Shown piece after piece: positions 41,318 through 51,034 of a DNA stretch of 64,000 nt (the stretch's first letter is position 1; each line of letters opens with the position of its first letter). Source of the stretch: Planosporangium flavigriseum (GTDB taxonomy: Bacteria; Actinomycetota; Actinomycetes; Mycobacteriales; Micromonosporaceae). The position numbers were made by a program, and so were the translations under genes. Under the pieces are notes generated by a model. That model had not been told where the DNA came from, searched no databases, and saw only the letters and a list, made by a program, of their open reading frames with translations. Location of the stretch: assembly GCF_011947225.1 (NCBI RefSeq), contig NZ_JAATVW010000010.1, forward strand, positions 62,001-126,000. Direction: 5' to 3'.

Positions 41318-43411
41318 ATGCGGCTGCTTGAGCACCTGCCGACCGTCGTGGTGACCGGACAATATCTACACCCGGATGGCCGGCCCTGCCGCGGAAGCAT
41401 CCTAATCGAGCCGGACCCAACCCAGCTCACCAGCGCCGATCAGGGCCTCGTCATCCTCGGCACGGTGGAGTCGCAGCTCGACGACTCCGGCCGCTTCGCC
41501 GTTGAACTGCTCGCCACGGACGCCGCCGGCATCAGCCCGTCCGACTGGCGCTACCGGGTGACCGAGCGGTGGCTGGATGCTCCCGAGCGCACCTACTACC
41601 TGGACCTGCCCGCCGCCGAGGCGGATGTCAACCTGACGGCGGCATGCCCGGCGGAGGACGGTGAGCGTCCCGGCATGCGTGCCCGCGGCGACGGCGGCCG
41701 GCCGCGGAGGTTGGGCCGGTGCAGCTCGCAGGCGAGCGAGCGCAGGCAGCCGGCGCGGACGGCACCTGTGGCGCCGGACATCGAGGCCGATGACCCCCTG
41801 ATCTACCACGCCCGAGAGCACGGACTTGTCGGGGACGGACGTACCAACGACCAGCCGGCGCTGCAGGCGCTGGTCGACAAGCTCGGTGACGCCAGCGCCG
41901 CCGACGGTCGGGGACGCCGCATCTACTGCCCGCCCGGCGTGTACTCGATCCGCGACAACGCCACCGTGTGGCGGAGCAAGGTCTCCCTCGTCGGAGCCGG
42001 CCCCAGCGAGACCCGGTTCGTGCTGTCGAATCCGGGACACCCGACATGCCCGACGCCGCTGGCCTTCTTCACCGAGAAGGAGCACGGCGCCAGCCGGGAG
42101 AACCACCTCGCCGACTGCACCTTCGCGCGGTTCGAGATCGACGGCTCCGGCGTCCAGCACGCCGAGTACGACGTGCTGGGAAAGGGGTTGGGCCTGCAGT
42201 ACGTGCTCCGGGGGCACTTCCGTGACCTTTACATCCACGACACCGCCGCCACCGGCTTCGGCTGTGACTTCCTCCAGGACACCACGATTCAGGATGTCCT
42301 GGTCGTTCGCTGCGGACGGTTGAACAACGTGCTGCAGATCGGCGGCGCCGGCATCGGGATCGGGGTCGGTGGGTGGGGGGCGACCGAACGCCTCACGATC
42401 GCCAACTGCACCGCCGTCGACAACGGCACCAACGGGATCTTCCTGGAACTGCAGGACCACACCTGGACCCCGCCCCGCGGCATCCGGATCATCGGCTGCC
42501 ATGCCGAGGGTAACCGGTTCGGCATCTCGGACTGGGGCGCCGAGGGGCTGATCGTCTCCGCCTGCACCATGATCGCCAACCACGAGGCCGGGTACGACCT
42601 CTCGGCGATGGGCACCTCGTCCGTCGCCGGGCGCGGCGGCATCGTGGTCGGCTGCGTCATGGATGGCAACGTCCGGGACGGGATGGGCATCGGCAACACC
42701 CCCGGCCCGTACACCTTCCGCGGTAACCGGATCAGCCGTAACGGCCGTTACGGGTACTGGGGGCATAACCTCGCCGGCGGCCATCAGGACGAAGCCAACG
42801 ACATCGCACTCGACGGCAACGAGATCTGGAACAACGCCCTCTGCGGCGTCCGTCTCGACGCGGACCTCACCGACCTGGCCCTGGTCGCCAACCGGATTCG
42901 CAACAACGGCAAGCGGGCCGAACCTGATATGTTCGGCGGCGGGCGCAGCGTCTCCTACACCGCCACATCACTGGTCGACACCGATGCCGACTGGCGATCT
43001 GACGGCCATCTCGGCAAGTGGGTGACGGTTGGAAATCGGCATGCGATCGTCGTCGCGAACACCGCCACCGAGCTGGTCTTCGCGCCCCTGCGCCCCGGCG
43101 CGACGACGGCGTGGGTCGGCGGCACGCCCCCTGATGGAACTCCCTACAGCCTGCCCAACCCTCCGGCCGTCCGGGCCGGCATCTCGATCGGCGCCAACCT
43201 CGTGAACCCCACCATCCGTGACAACCGGATCTGGGACAACCAGCGGCGAAAGACCCAGACCCACGGGCTGTGGATCACTGAGAGCGGTGTGTGCGAATCG
43301 GGGTGGGTCGAGGACAACAACCTGGAGGGCAACGCGGTGGAGTCCGTCCGCTTCGACGGCAAACCCTGTGCTTACTGGGACCACAATCACGGTCTGGAGT
43401 GCCTGCCCTGA
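41318..43411 (+). CDS. Right-handed beta-helix protein with phage-tail-like N-terminal domain
   Basis: 697 residues, no signal peptide. Residues 1-~105 (LPTVVVTGQYLHPDGRPCRG, VELLATDAAGISPSDWRYRV, TYYLDLPAAEADVN) resemble the N-terminal domain of actinophage tail-fibre or minor tail proteins. After an Arg-rich linker comes a pectate-lyase-like beta-helix: HGLVGDGRTNDQPALQALVD and YCPPGVYSIRDNATVW start it, then many coils with N-x-I/V ladders (IANCTAVDNGTNGIFLE, NRISRNGRYGYWGHN). It would bind or cleave a polysaccharide. Good ribosome binding site AGGAG before ATG 41318. No other phage genes are adjacent. Confidence 0.82.
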   Translation: MRLLEHLPTVVVTGQYLHPDGRPCRGSILIEPDPTQLTSADQGLVILGTVESQLDDSGRFAVELLATDAAGISPSDWRYRVTERWLDAPERTYYLDLPAAEADVNLTAACPAEDGERPGMRARGDGGRPRRLGRCSSQASERRQPARTAPVAPDIEADDPLIYHAREHGLVGDGRTNDQPALQALVDKLGDASAADGRGRRIYCPPGVYSIRDNATVWRSKVSLVGAGPSETRFVLSNPGHPTCPTPLAFFTEKEHGASRENHLADCTFARFEIDGSGVQHAEYDVLGKGLGLQYVLRGHFRDLYIHDTAATGFGCDFLQDTTIQDVLVVRCGRLNNVLQIGGAGIGIGVGGWGATERLTIANCTAVDNGTNGIFLELQDHTWTPPRGIRIIGCHAEGNRFGISDWGAEGLIVSACTMIANHEAGYDLSAMGTSSVAGRGGIVVGCVMDGNVRDGMGIGNTPGPYTFRGNRISRNGRYGYWGHNLAGGHQDEANDIALDGNEIWNNALCGVRLDADLTDLALVANRIRNNGKRAEPDMFGGGRSVSYTATSLVDTDADWRSDGHLGKWVTVGNRHAIVVANTATELVFAPLRPGATTAWVGGTPPDGTPYSLPNPPAVRAGISIGANLVNPTIRDNRIWDNQRRKTQTHGLWITESGVCESGWVEDNNLEGNAVESVRFDGKPCAYWDHNHGLECLP

Positions 43412-43783
43412 CGCTGGGGCCGCGGCGGTTCCTGACGTTTGCCAGAATTTGCGCGACCTGTGGTTGGGGAGTTTCCCTGACCAAGGGGCGGGTAGTTGCC
43501 GCTGGACCGGCTCTGAGCTACTAGCGACCGGGTGTCACGGCGGCTCGGAGCCACGGCGACCTTGAGGTGGGTGATGCCGGGCCTTTGACGATGGTGCTCC
43601 AATCTGCCGTTCTCGACCTTCTTCCCGTATGCCGCTTCGGCGGTAGGGTGCCCGGGCGAAAAATCTCGCCGGAGGGCGCCCGCCGTATATCGCTCGCGGC
43701 ACCGAGCACGGTCGGATCGGCACGCCGCGGCAGTCGGGCGGGTGGGAATCGTCGCGGAGTAGCGCCTGAGGCCAAGGGGTCCC
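43412..43783. other. Intergenic region before pyruvyl transferase
   Basis: About 370 bases with no supported gene. Short open frames exist on both strands but have no ribosome binding site or domain. No strong hairpin follows the beta-helix gene. The promoter for the gene at 43784 is expected near 43600-43770. Confidence 0.5.
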
Positions 43784-45040
43784 GTGATGGCAGATGAACG
43801 CGACCTCGCTGTCGGGGTACTCGGCTCGTACGGTGGGCAGAACCTCGGCGATGAGGCGATCCTGACAAGCCTGTTGGACGACCTTCGTCGTCGCCGGCCC
43901 GATGCGCGGATTCTGGTGTTCTCGCGCGATCCCGACTACACCAGGGCAGCTTTCCCCGAGGTCGAGACGATCGGCTGGGTCGGGGTCAACCGCGAGCGCA
44001 TCTCCGAGGTGTTACGCCAACTCGACCTGCTGGTCCTCGGCGGCGGTGGGATTCTGTACGACACCGAGGCGCGCCGCTACCTGCGGATGGTCGCGGTCGC
44101 ACACGATTGTCAGGTGCCGGTGTTCGCGTATGCGTTGGGCGCGGGTCCGCTGACCGAGGACCTCGACTGCGAGTTGACGCGGAAGATCATCCGACAGTGC
44201 GTCGAGGTCACGGTCCGCGACGAGGAGTCGAAGTTGGCCCTGGAGGAGGCCGGCGTCGACTGCCCGGTGACCGTCACCGCCGATCCGGCGCTGCTGCTCC
44301 AGTCGGAGGAGTTCGACAGCAACGCCCTGCACATGGAGTGGGTACCGAAGGGGCGGCGGCTGGTCGGCATGAGCGTCCGGGAACCGGGTCGGGCGGCGCA
44401 GCACCTCGACGTCGACGCGTACCACGAACTGCTGGCCCATGTCGGCGACTTCCTCGTGCACCGGCTCGACTCGCACGTGCTGTTCGTGCCTATGGAGCGC
44501 CAGGACATCGGGCACGCGCACGCCGTCCTGTCGTACATGACCACCGTCGACCAGTGCCGGGTGCTGCACGGCGTGTACCGGCCCCGCCAGATCCTGGGCC
44601 TGATGCGCTACATCGACCTCGCGGTGGGCATGCGCCTGCACTTCCTGATTTTTGCCGCGATGGCCGGGGTGCCGGTGCTCCCGCTGCCGTACGCCGGCAA
44701 GGTCTGCAACTTCGCACAGCAGATCGGCGCCCCGGCGCTGCGCGGGGTCGTCCGCGAGGCGTGCGGCCCGCTGATGGCCGAGGTCGACCGGTTGTGGGAT
44801 GAGCGCCCGCTGCGCGCCGGCGCCACAGCGGCCCGGTTGGCGGCGCTGCGCGAGCGCGCCGCCGAGACTGGCGAACGCCTCGGCCGGCAGCTCGACCGGA
44901 TCAGGCCGGCGCCGGTGCCGGTGCCGGTGCCGGCGCCCGAGGCCCCCGGCCTCAGCGAGGATGGGGCGCCGACCCTTGCCTCGGATCGGGTCATGCCGGA
45001 TCTTTCCGTGTACCCGATGGTGCAGGGGCTGGGTGGTTGA
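43784..45040 (+). CDS. Polysaccharide pyruvyl transferase family protein (CsaB-like)
   Basis: 418 residues. N-terminal VGVLGSYGGQNLGDEAILTS, LLVLGGGGILYDTEARRYLR and VPVFAYALGAGPLTEDLDCE match the PS_pyruv_trans domain; the second Rossmann-like half has GMRLHFLIFAAMAGVPVLPL with the conserved His. Family reaction: transfer of the enolpyruvyl/pyruvyl group from PEP to wall or capsular glycan. The last ~45 residues include a Pro-Val repeat (APVPVPVPAPEAP). GTG 43784 or ATG 43787 starts it; AAGGGG lies upstream. It follows the beta-helix gene, both being possible surface-glycan genes. Confidence 0.88.
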   Translation: MMADERDLAVGVLGSYGGQNLGDEAILTSLLDDLRRRRPDARILVFSRDPDYTRAAFPEVETIGWVGVNRERISEVLRQLDLLVLGGGGILYDTEARRYLRMVAVAHDCQVPVFAYALGAGPLTEDLDCELTRKIIRQCVEVTVRDEESKLALEEAGVDCPVTVTADPALLLQSEEFDSNALHMEWVPKGRRLVGMSVREPGRAAQHLDVDAYHELLAHVGDFLVHRLDSHVLFVPMERQDIGHAHAVLSYMTTVDQCRVLHGVYRPRQILGLMRYIDLAVGMRLHFLIFAAMAGVPVLPLPYAGKVCNFAQQIGAPALRGVVREACGPLMAEVDRLWDERPLRAGATAARLAALRERAAETGERLGRQLDRIRPAPVPVPVPAPEAPGLSEDGAPTLASDRVMPDLSVYPMVQGLGG

Positions 45041-45221
45041 CCCCGCCGGAGCGGGAATCCATCGGGGCCGCGCGCTGCGCGGGGTGAATCCTTGCATGAG
45101 GCGTTCGCGCAGATAGCAACCACTTGGCAACTTTGCGTAACCAAAAGCAACACCGGGCGTAGTCGAAGGTTCCTCTTGTCTGCCGGTGTGCCGCCACGGC
45201 CACCGCTCCGAGGGGATACCG

Positions 45222-46079
45222 ATGACCACTCTTGTCGCCACCGCGCCGCACTCTGTCGAGGATCTGGTTCGTAGCCACCTCCCGCTGGTCGGCCACCTCG
45301 TGCGCGAGATGCTCGGCCGCCTGCCCGCTCACGTCAGCCGCGAAGACCTCGTCTCCGCCGGCATGGCGGCACTGGCCACCGCGGCCAAGGCCTACGACCC
45401 CGAACGCGGCACCCCGTTCGGCAGCTTCGCCACCGCCCGCATCCGCGGCGCCCTGCTCGACGAACTGCGCGGCCTGGACTGGGCCAGCCGCTCGGTACGC
45501 TCCCGCGCCCGCCGCATCGACACCGCCGCCCAGGAACTCACCGCCACCCTCGGACGCACCCCCACCACCGCCGAACTCGCCGAATCCCTCGGCGTCGGCG
45601 TCGGCGAAATCCAAGCCACCGACGACGACGTCCAGCGCGCGGCCGTGCTGAGCCTGCAGGGCTTCGCCGCCGGCACCGCCGAGGACATGGTCGCCGAACG
45701 CGCGGCTGGGCCGGAAGAGCTCATCCTGCACCGTGAGCGCATCGGCTACCTCCACCACGCCATCCAGGCGCTGCCCGAGCGGCTGCGCCTGGTTGTCGAG
45801 GGGTACTTCTTCGACGAGCGCCCCATGACCGAGATCGCCGCCGGGCTCAGCGTCACCGAGTCCCGCGTCTCCCAGCTGCGCGCCGAAGCACTGGCGCTGC
45901 TGCGCGACGGGCTCAACACCTACCTCGACCCCGAGCTCGTGCCCGAGGTCGACCGCGCCGGCGGCTGCGTGGCCCGCCGCCGCGAGGCCTACTACTCGGC
46001 CATCGCCGCCCGCAGCAACCTGCGCAGCCGACTGGAGCTGACCACCCAGCTCGGCATGCCCGCCGGGTACACCGCCTGA
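45222..46079 (+). CDS. FliA/WhiG-type RNA polymerase sigma factor
   Basis: 285 residues. Region 2: VRSHLPLVGHLVREMLGRLP, EDLVSAGMAALATAAKAYDP and GTPFGSFATARIRGALLDEL. Region 3: RRIDTAAQELTATLGRTPTT. Region 4: LPERLRLVVEGYFFDERPMT and SVTESRVSQLRAEALALLR. ATG 45222 has GAGGGG upstream; the frame is open before it. Sigma factors of this group direct motility (FliA) or sporulation (WhiG) genes in actinobacteria; no flagellar gene is adjacent. The ~55 C-terminal residues after region 4 are an extension. Upstream 45100-45200 is AT-richer and probably its promoter. Confidence 0.9.
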   Translation: MTTLVATAPHSVEDLVRSHLPLVGHLVREMLGRLPAHVSREDLVSAGMAALATAAKAYDPERGTPFGSFATARIRGALLDELRGLDWASRSVRSRARRIDTAAQELTATLGRTPTTAELAESLGVGVGEIQATDDDVQRAAVLSLQGFAAGTAEDMVAERAAGPEELILHRERIGYLHHAIQALPERLRLVVEGYFFDERPMTEIAAGLSVTESRVSQLRAEALALLRDGLNTYLDPELVPEVDRAGGCVARRREAYYSAIAARSNLRSRLELTTQLGMPAGYTA

Positions 46080-46102
46080 CAAGAGACCTTGCTCCGAGGG
46101 GG

Positions 46103-46134
46103 AGCGGCCGGGGCGCATACGCGCCCCGGCCGCT
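46103..46134. terminator. Bidirectional terminator between sigma factor and GDPD genes
   Basis: 14-bp perfect stem AGCGGCCGGGGCGC / GCGCCCCGGCCGCT with loop ATAC, in the 67-base gap between two convergent genes. Confidence 0.85.
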
Positions 46135-46146
46135 GTATCTCCGGGT

Positions 46147-47202
46147 TCAGGAGCCCAGGTGCAGATTCCGCGCCAGCACGCCGATGTCGGGCTGGTCGGT
46201 GAACACACCGTCGACCCCGGCGCGCAGGAAGGCGAGCTGTTCGTCGATGGCCTTGCCGTACGCCGTCGGGTCGGCACCGACCCACATGTTGGTGGGCAGG
46301 AACATGTTCTCTGCGCGCAGGGTGTACGGGTGTACGACCAGCCCGGCCGTGTGCGCGTTGGCCACCAGCGACGACGGCTTGCCGAGGCTTCCGTCGGCAT
46401 TGCGCGGAATCACCTGGCTCTTCTCGGGGCCGATTCCGGCGACGAACGCGGACAGCTCACGGAGTCCGGCCGGGGTGAGGTAGTCGGCGTAGCTGCGCGG
46501 GTCGCCGCACGGGTTGCCGGATCCGGTGAGGAACACCTTGCGGGTACGCAGCCCGTACTTGTCGTGCAGCAGCCGGAGGTTGGCCGCCTCGAACGACTGG
46601 ACGAAGGCCGGTGCGCCGGGCTTGTCCAGCCCGTACCGGCGAAGCAGTCGCACCAGCAGGTCTTCCAGGGGGAGCCCCTGCGCGCGGAAGTACGTGGGGT
46701 GCTTGGTCTCCGGGTAGACGCCGATCTCGCGCCCAAGCTCCTTGGACAGCCTGACGCGCAGATCAAGGACCTCCTGGAAGGTGGGCACCTGGAACAGTCC
46801 GTTGTAGATGGTGTTCCGCTGGCGTACCTGTGGCAGCCGCTCCACCGCGCGGAGCGTCTTCAGTTCGGCCAGGGTGAAGTCCTCGACGAACCAGCCCAGG
46901 ACCGGCGTGCCGGCAAGCGTCTTGGTGGTCCTGCGGCTCGCAAACTCCGGGCGGTCGGCCACGTCGGTGGTGCCGCCGATCTCCGGCTCGTGCCGGACGA
47001 CGAGTACCCCGTCCTTCGTGCTGACGAGGTCCGGCTCGATGAAGTCGGCGCCCATCCGGGCGGCCAGCTCATACGAGGCGAGGGTGTGTTCGGGGCGGTA
47101 CCCGGAGGCCCCGCGGTGGCCGATGACCAGCGGGCGGGTGTTCGACCGGTCGCAGGCGTATAAATCGATACGATTAGGTAGCGATCGTGCGAACTCTATG
47201 TC
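46147..47202 (-). pseudogene. glpQ: Glycerophosphodiester phosphodiesterase, apparently missing its start
   Basis: The ~350 codons from the upstream gene's stop read as GDPD: VIGHRGASGYRPEHTLASYE holds the catalytic His and Arg, ADFIEPDLVSTKDGVLVVRH the metal-binding Glu and Asp and second His, then YPETKHPTYF, FVQSFEAANLRLLHDKYG and VDGVFTDQPDIG. The enzyme releases glycerol-3-phosphate from lipid head groups, and GlpQ homologues usually carry a signal peptide. Here none exists, and no ATG, GTG or TTG lies in frame between the stop of the upstream hydrolase gene (47204) and the catalytic HRGAS. So either the gene is 5'-truncated or it uses a very rare start such as ATA, ATC or CTG. Confidence 0.8.
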
Positions 47203-47203
47203 G

Positions 47204-47884
47204 TCAACGACGCTCGGCGCGCTTGACCGGAACCGGGTGGAGGTGCTGCACGAACCAGTCCCGGGCCAGCCGAGCCACCTCTTCGAGCGCACCCGGCTCC
47301 TCGAAGAGATGCGTCGCGCCCGGGACGATGTCCAACCGCGTCTCCCCGGGGATCTCTTCCATGGCCCTGCGGTTGAGCTCGATGACGGTCCGATCCCGCT
47401 CGCCGACGATGAGCAGCACCGGCTGGTTGACCAGGCGGAGGTATTCGCCCGCGAGGTCCGGCCGGCCGCCGCGGGACACGACCGCCTGGACGACCGTCGG
47501 GCGGGCGGCCGCCGCGACGAGCGCCGCGGCCGCACCGGTACTCGCGCCGAAAAGCCCGATGCCCAGGCCCGAGGTGCGCTCGTTCTCGGTCAACCAGTCA
47601 CACATGCCCGCCAGCCGGGGCGCGAGCAGTCCGATGTCGAACCGCAGTTCGGCGGTCAGCGCGTCGACCCGCTCCTCCTCGTCAGTCAGCAGGTCGGCCA
47701 GTGCCGTGGCCAGGCCCGCGGCCTGAAGCTGGCTGGCGACGTACCGGTTACGTGGGCTGTGACGGCTGCTGCCGCTGCCGTGTGCGAACAGCACCAGTCC
47801 CCGCGGCCGCTCCGGCACCTCGATGTCGGCGTCCAGCACCACCCCGGCGACGGGAATCTGTGCGCTCTGATAGTCGACGTCCAC
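47204..47884 (-). CDS. Alpha/beta hydrolase (dienelactone-hydrolase-like)
   Basis: 226 residues. LVLFAHGSGSSRHSPRNRYV is the oxyanion region, GIGLFGASTGAAAALVAAA the nucleophile elbow (Ser in G-A-S-T-G), LLIVGERDRTVIELNRRAM the acid Asp, and DIVPGATHLFEEPG the catalytic His. Substrate unknown; such hydrolases often sit beside the phosphoribosyltransferase-Ere fusion, as here with a 15-base gap. Starts at ATG 47884. Confidence 0.88.
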   Translation of the reverse strand: MDVDYQSAQIPVAGVVLDADIEVPERPRGLVLFAHGSGSSRHSPRNRYVASQLQAAGLATALADLLTDEEERVDALTAELRFDIGLLAPRLAGMCDWLTENERTSGLGIGLFGASTGAAAALVAAAARPTVVQAVVSRGGRPDLAGEYLRLVNQPVLLIVGERDRTVIELNRRAMEEIPGETRLDIVPGATHLFEEPGALEEVARLARDWFVQHLHPVPVKRAERR

Positions 47885-47899
47885 AGCGAATCTCCGTGG

Positions 47900-49906
47900 T
47901 CACACGGTGAACGGATAGGTCTCGGGCACCTCGCCGCGCTCCCAGACGACCGTGCGCTCCAGGGGCTCGACCGCCCGCGTCTCGTCGATGTGGATCAGCG
48001 CGTCGAACTGTTCGCCCGCCCGGGCCCGGAAGTAATGGCTCTGCCGCTCGGTGTCCGGCCGGTAGATCACGCCGATCGCGCGCTCCAGCCGAGCCGAGCG
48101 CAGCGTCTCGGCGGCCCGGGGCGCGCGGCCGACCGGGACCAGGAACTCCTTCTCGCCCGCGTCGTGGAACAGCTCCTCGACGCTGTCGGACAGCGCCGGG
48201 CGTACCCACTTGCGCTCGGCCGCGTCGCCCCAGTCGTCGGCGGCCGTCACGGTGCCCGTGTAGGTGGTGAAGCCGATCAGGCGGCAGTCATCGCCGTGCC
48301 GCTCGCGTACGAGCTGGCCGACGTTCAACTCGCCCTGGCTGCCCATCTCGGTGGCCCGTGCATCACCGAGGTGGGAGTTGTGGGCCCAGACGACCACCTT
48401 CGCCGGTTGGCCCTGCTGGCGGCTGAGGTGCTCGACGAGCGCGTCGAGGGTGTCGGTCATGTGCTCGTCCCGCAGGTTCCAGGTGGAGACCCGGCCGGCG
48501 AACATCTGCTGGTAGTACTCTGCCGCCGCCGCCACGACCCGGGCGTTCTGCTGCGCGTAGAAGAACTCCTCGTTGGCGACGAAGCCGTCGCGCTGCGCGT
48601 ACTCCATGGCGTGTCGCTGGAGGTCGATGAGCTGCTCGATGATCTGCCGCTCGCACGTCTCGCCGGCGCCGAACGCGGCCGCGAAGCCGTACGCCTGGCC
48701 GTCGTCGCCGCTCACGTGGTCGAAGCAGGAGTAGCGCTCGCGCGCCCGCGCCGCCGCGGCCGGGTCGACGCCTTCGAGGTACGTGATGACCTCATTGATC
48801 GAGCGGTGGAGGCTGTAGAGGTCGAGGCCGTAGAAGCCGCACTTGGCCAGTTCGCCGCGTGCCCGGTCGTTGTGCTCGCGCAGCCAGCCGACGAAGTCGA
48901 GCACCACCGTGTTGCGCCACATCCAGGTCGGGAACCGCTCGAAGCCGCGCAGCGCCTCCTCGGCGTCCGCGTCCTCGCTGCGGCCCCGGACGTACCGGTT
49001 GACCCGGTAGGCGTCGGGCCAGTCCGCCTCGACGGCGACCGCCCGGAACCCCTTCTCCTGGATCAGCCGCCGGGTCATCGCGGCCCGGGCCGCGTAGAAC
49101 TCATGGGTACCGTGGGAGGCCTCGCCGATCAGCACGTAGTGCGCGTCGCCGACCAGGTCGAACAGCGCCTCGTCGGTCGGCACACCCTCCTCGACCGGCA
49201 GCGCCTCGGCGCGGACGACCGACACCTCCGTCGGGCCCTGCGCCCCGATGGCCGGGTGGGCCTGGGCGCCGGCGCGGAGGAGGTTGCGCACCTCTTCGTC
49301 GGAGGTCTGGTCGAAGGCCCAGTACGACGCGCCCACGGCGAAGAACGGCGAGGGCGTGGTCGCGCACACCATCTCGTTGACGATCGTTCCCATCTCACGG
49401 CAGGTGGACGCGGGCGCCGCCGGTACCGCGGCCACGATCTTGGCCGGCCGGTACTGGCGAAGCGCCTGGATCGCCGCGCGCATGCTCGCGCCCGTCGCGA
49501 GGCCGTCGTCGACGAGGATGACAATCTTGCCGGTGACATCCGGCGGCGGACGCCCCTCCCGGTACGCGTTCTCCCGGCGGAGCAGTTCGCGCCCCTCCTG
49601 CTCGGCGACGTGCTGGATGGTCTCCGGCGTGATGCCCAGGCCGCGCACGACGTCATCGTTGAGCACGATCACCCCGCCGCTGGCGATCGCGCCCATCGCG
49701 AGCTCCTCGCGCCCGGGGGCGCCGAGCTTGCGGACTCCGAAGACGTCGAGCGGGGCACCGAGGGACATCGCCACCTCGAACGCCACCGGCACACCACCCC
49801 GCGGCAGCCCCAGCACCAGTACGTCAGGCTGGTCACGATAGTGATCGAGGAGCCCGGCCAGCACCCGCCCGGCATCTCTCCGGTCCCGGAACACACGGTC
49901 CGACAT
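47900..49906 (-). CDS. Phosphoribosyltransferase-erythromycin esterase fusion protein
   Basis: 668 residues. Residues ~1-220 are a PRTase: [20 protein letters not shown] and the PRPP loop [18 protein letters not shown]. Residues ~235-665 are an erythromycin-esterase-like domain: [20 protein letters not shown] with the conserved His, [20 protein letters not shown], and [18 protein letters not shown] with a second His. The fusion is a known actinobacterial architecture (Rv2030c in the DosR regulon of M. tuberculosis). The role is unknown and macrolide hydrolysis should not be assumed. ATG 49906 lies behind GGAGG-like purines. It is followed by the hydrolase gene and is divergent from the SPW-repeat gene. 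Confidence 0.92.
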   Translation of the reverse strand: MSDRVFRDRRDAGRVLAGLLDHYRDQPDVLVLGLPRGGVPVAFEVAMSLGAPLDVFGVRKLGAPGREELAMGAIASGGVIVLNDDVVRGLGITPETIQHVAEQEGRELLRRENAYREGRPPPDVTGKIVILVDDGLATGASMRAAIQALRQYRPAKIVAAVPAAPASTCREMGTIVNEMVCATTPSPFFAVGASYWAFDQTSDEEVRNLLRAGAQAHPAIGAQGPTEVSVVRAEALPVEEGVPTDEALFDLVGDAHYVLIGEASHGTHEFYAARAAMTRRLIQEKGFRAVAVEADWPDAYRVNRYVRGRSEDADAEEALRGFERFPTWMWRNTVVLDFVGWLREHNDRARGELAKCGFYGLDLYSLHRSINEVITYLEGVDPAAAARARERYSCFDHVSGDDGQAYGFAAAFGAGETCERQIIEQLIDLQRHAMEYAQRDGFVANEEFFYAQQNARVVAAAAEYYQQMFAGRVSTWNLRDEHMTDTLDALVEHLSRQQGQPAKVVVWAHNSHLGDARATEMGSQGELNVGQLVRERHGDDCRLIGFTTYTGTVTAADDWGDAAERKWVRPALSDSVEELFHDAGEKEFLVPVGRAPRAAETLRSARLERAIGVIYRPDTERQSHYFRARAGEQFDALIHIDETRAVEPLERTVVWERGEVPETYPFTV

Positions 49907-50086
49907 GTCGGTCCTCCCGCTGGCATACGCGTGGCCACGATCGGCCGCTACCGGTCCGCGCTACCCGGCCCCGCGTGGACAAACCACTTGGAACGGCTGG
50001 AATGACCAATCTCCCGCGTCGAGAAGGTTAGTTGCTCTTTAGTCGGGCAAGCCGACACACGAGACTCCCGGAAGGAGGTTGTCGCC

Positions 50087-50554
50087 ATGGTACGACCAAC
50101 GGTGTCGATCGACGATCATCCGGAAATCGCCGAACTGCGTGATCGCTTCGACCGGCTCGCGGAGACTCCTACCGCAAAGTCAATCGACGGGCTCGGGCTG
50201 CTGTCCGGCCTCTGGCTCGCCCTCTCCCCGTGGGCGGTGGGGTTCCGGCCGATCGCCCCCAGCCTGACCCTCAACAACCTGCTCTGCGGCATAACCGTGG
50301 CGGTGCTTGCCCTGGCGTTCGCCGCCGCATGGGGTCGTACCCACGGCCTCTCCTGGGTCGTGCCGGTCATCGGCGCGTGGACCATCGTGTCCCCGTGGCT
50401 GGTCCAGGCCGTCCACGGCGGTCGGGTCGACGGCGGCATGATCGCGAACAACGTGATCACCGGCCTCGTCATCCTCGCGCTGGGCCTGGCGGCCACCACG
50501 ATGGCGCGTACGCGCCGGGGGGCAGGGGGACCGGGAGGGCCGGGACGTCGCTGA
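50087..50554 (+). CDS. SPW-repeat membrane protein
   Basis: 155 residues. Two SPW units are visible: GLWLALSPWAVGF near residue 45 and GAWTIVSPWLVQA near 100, each followed by further helices (LNNLLCGITVAVLALAFAAA; NNVITGLVILALGLAATTM), giving four membrane segments. Function unknown, often linked to stress genes. ATG 50087 has GGAAGGAGG upstream. Positioned head-to-head with the PRTase-Ere gene across 180 bp. Confidence 0.88.
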   Translation: MVRPTVSIDDHPEIAELRDRFDRLAETPTAKSIDGLGLLSGLWLALSPWAVGFRPIAPSLTLNNLLCGITVAVLALAFAAAWGRTHGLSWVVPVIGAWTIVSPWLVQAVHGGRVDGGMIANNVITGLVILALGLAATTMARTRRGAGGPGGPGRR

Positions 50555-50757
50555 CGTGCCCGATCCGGCACGGGTGGCCTGAGACGACAGCTCAACTCGA
50601 AAGAGCCCGACGCCGAAGACTCGACTCCGAAGGCCTAGACGTCAACGGGCTGAGCCGGTGTAGGGCCGACCGCGTTACGGCCCCTACGCCGCTCCGGCCC
50701 GACCAGCTCATCGTGCCGATCTGCCATGTGCTCCGGCCCGGCTGGGATGATGTGCTG

Positions 50758-50964
50758 ATGCGAGAGGTGGTTATCCGGGAAGACATGATCCGGCTGGGCC
50801 AGTTCCTGAAGCTCGCCGGCATCATCGACACGGGCGGGGAGACCAAGGAGCGCATCGCCGCCGGCGAGGTCGAGGTCAACGGCGAGGTCGACACCAGGCG
50901 CGGCCGGCAGTTGCACCGCGGCGACGTCATCACCGTGGACGGCGAGGACATCCGCGTGGCCTGA
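50758..50964 (+). CDS. S4-domain RNA-binding protein
   Basis: 68 residues: EDMIRLGQFLKLAGIIDTGG, then RIAAGEVEVNGEVDTRRGRQ and a final HRGDVITVDGEDIRVA. This is the compact S4 RNA-binding fold (YbcJ/YaaA type). It probably binds structured RNA. The frame is open far upstream, but homology starts at ATG 50758. It is convergent with glnA; a hairpin lies between them. Confidence 0.88.
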   Translation: MREVVIREDMIRLGQFLKLAGIIDTGGETKERIAAGEVEVNGEVDTRRGRQLHRGDVITVDGEDIRVA

Positions 50965-50971
50965 CCGCGGA

Positions 50972-51009
50972 CGCCCGGGCCGGGTTGCTGGCAGCGCCGG
51001 GCCCGGGCG
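50972..51009. terminator. Bidirectional terminator between S4 gene and glnA
   Basis: Arms CGCCCGGGCC and GGCCCGGGCG, 10 bp with an 18-base loop, in the 70-base gap of two convergent genes. Confidence 0.65.
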
Positions 51010-51034
51010 GAGATCGCGGGTCAGACGTCCGGGT

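Noticed and set aside
47900-49906. Macrolide resistance by erythromycin esterase
   Set aside because: The Ere-like domain is fused to a PRTase as in Rv2030c-type stress proteins; resistance cannot be claimed from the fold.
46808-50005. A very long plus-strand open frame (over 1000 codons)
   Set aside because: It is antisense to the GDPD, hydrolase and PRTase-Ere genes, has Arg/Asp/His-rich composition typical of GC-rich shadow frames, and no domain or ribosome binding site.
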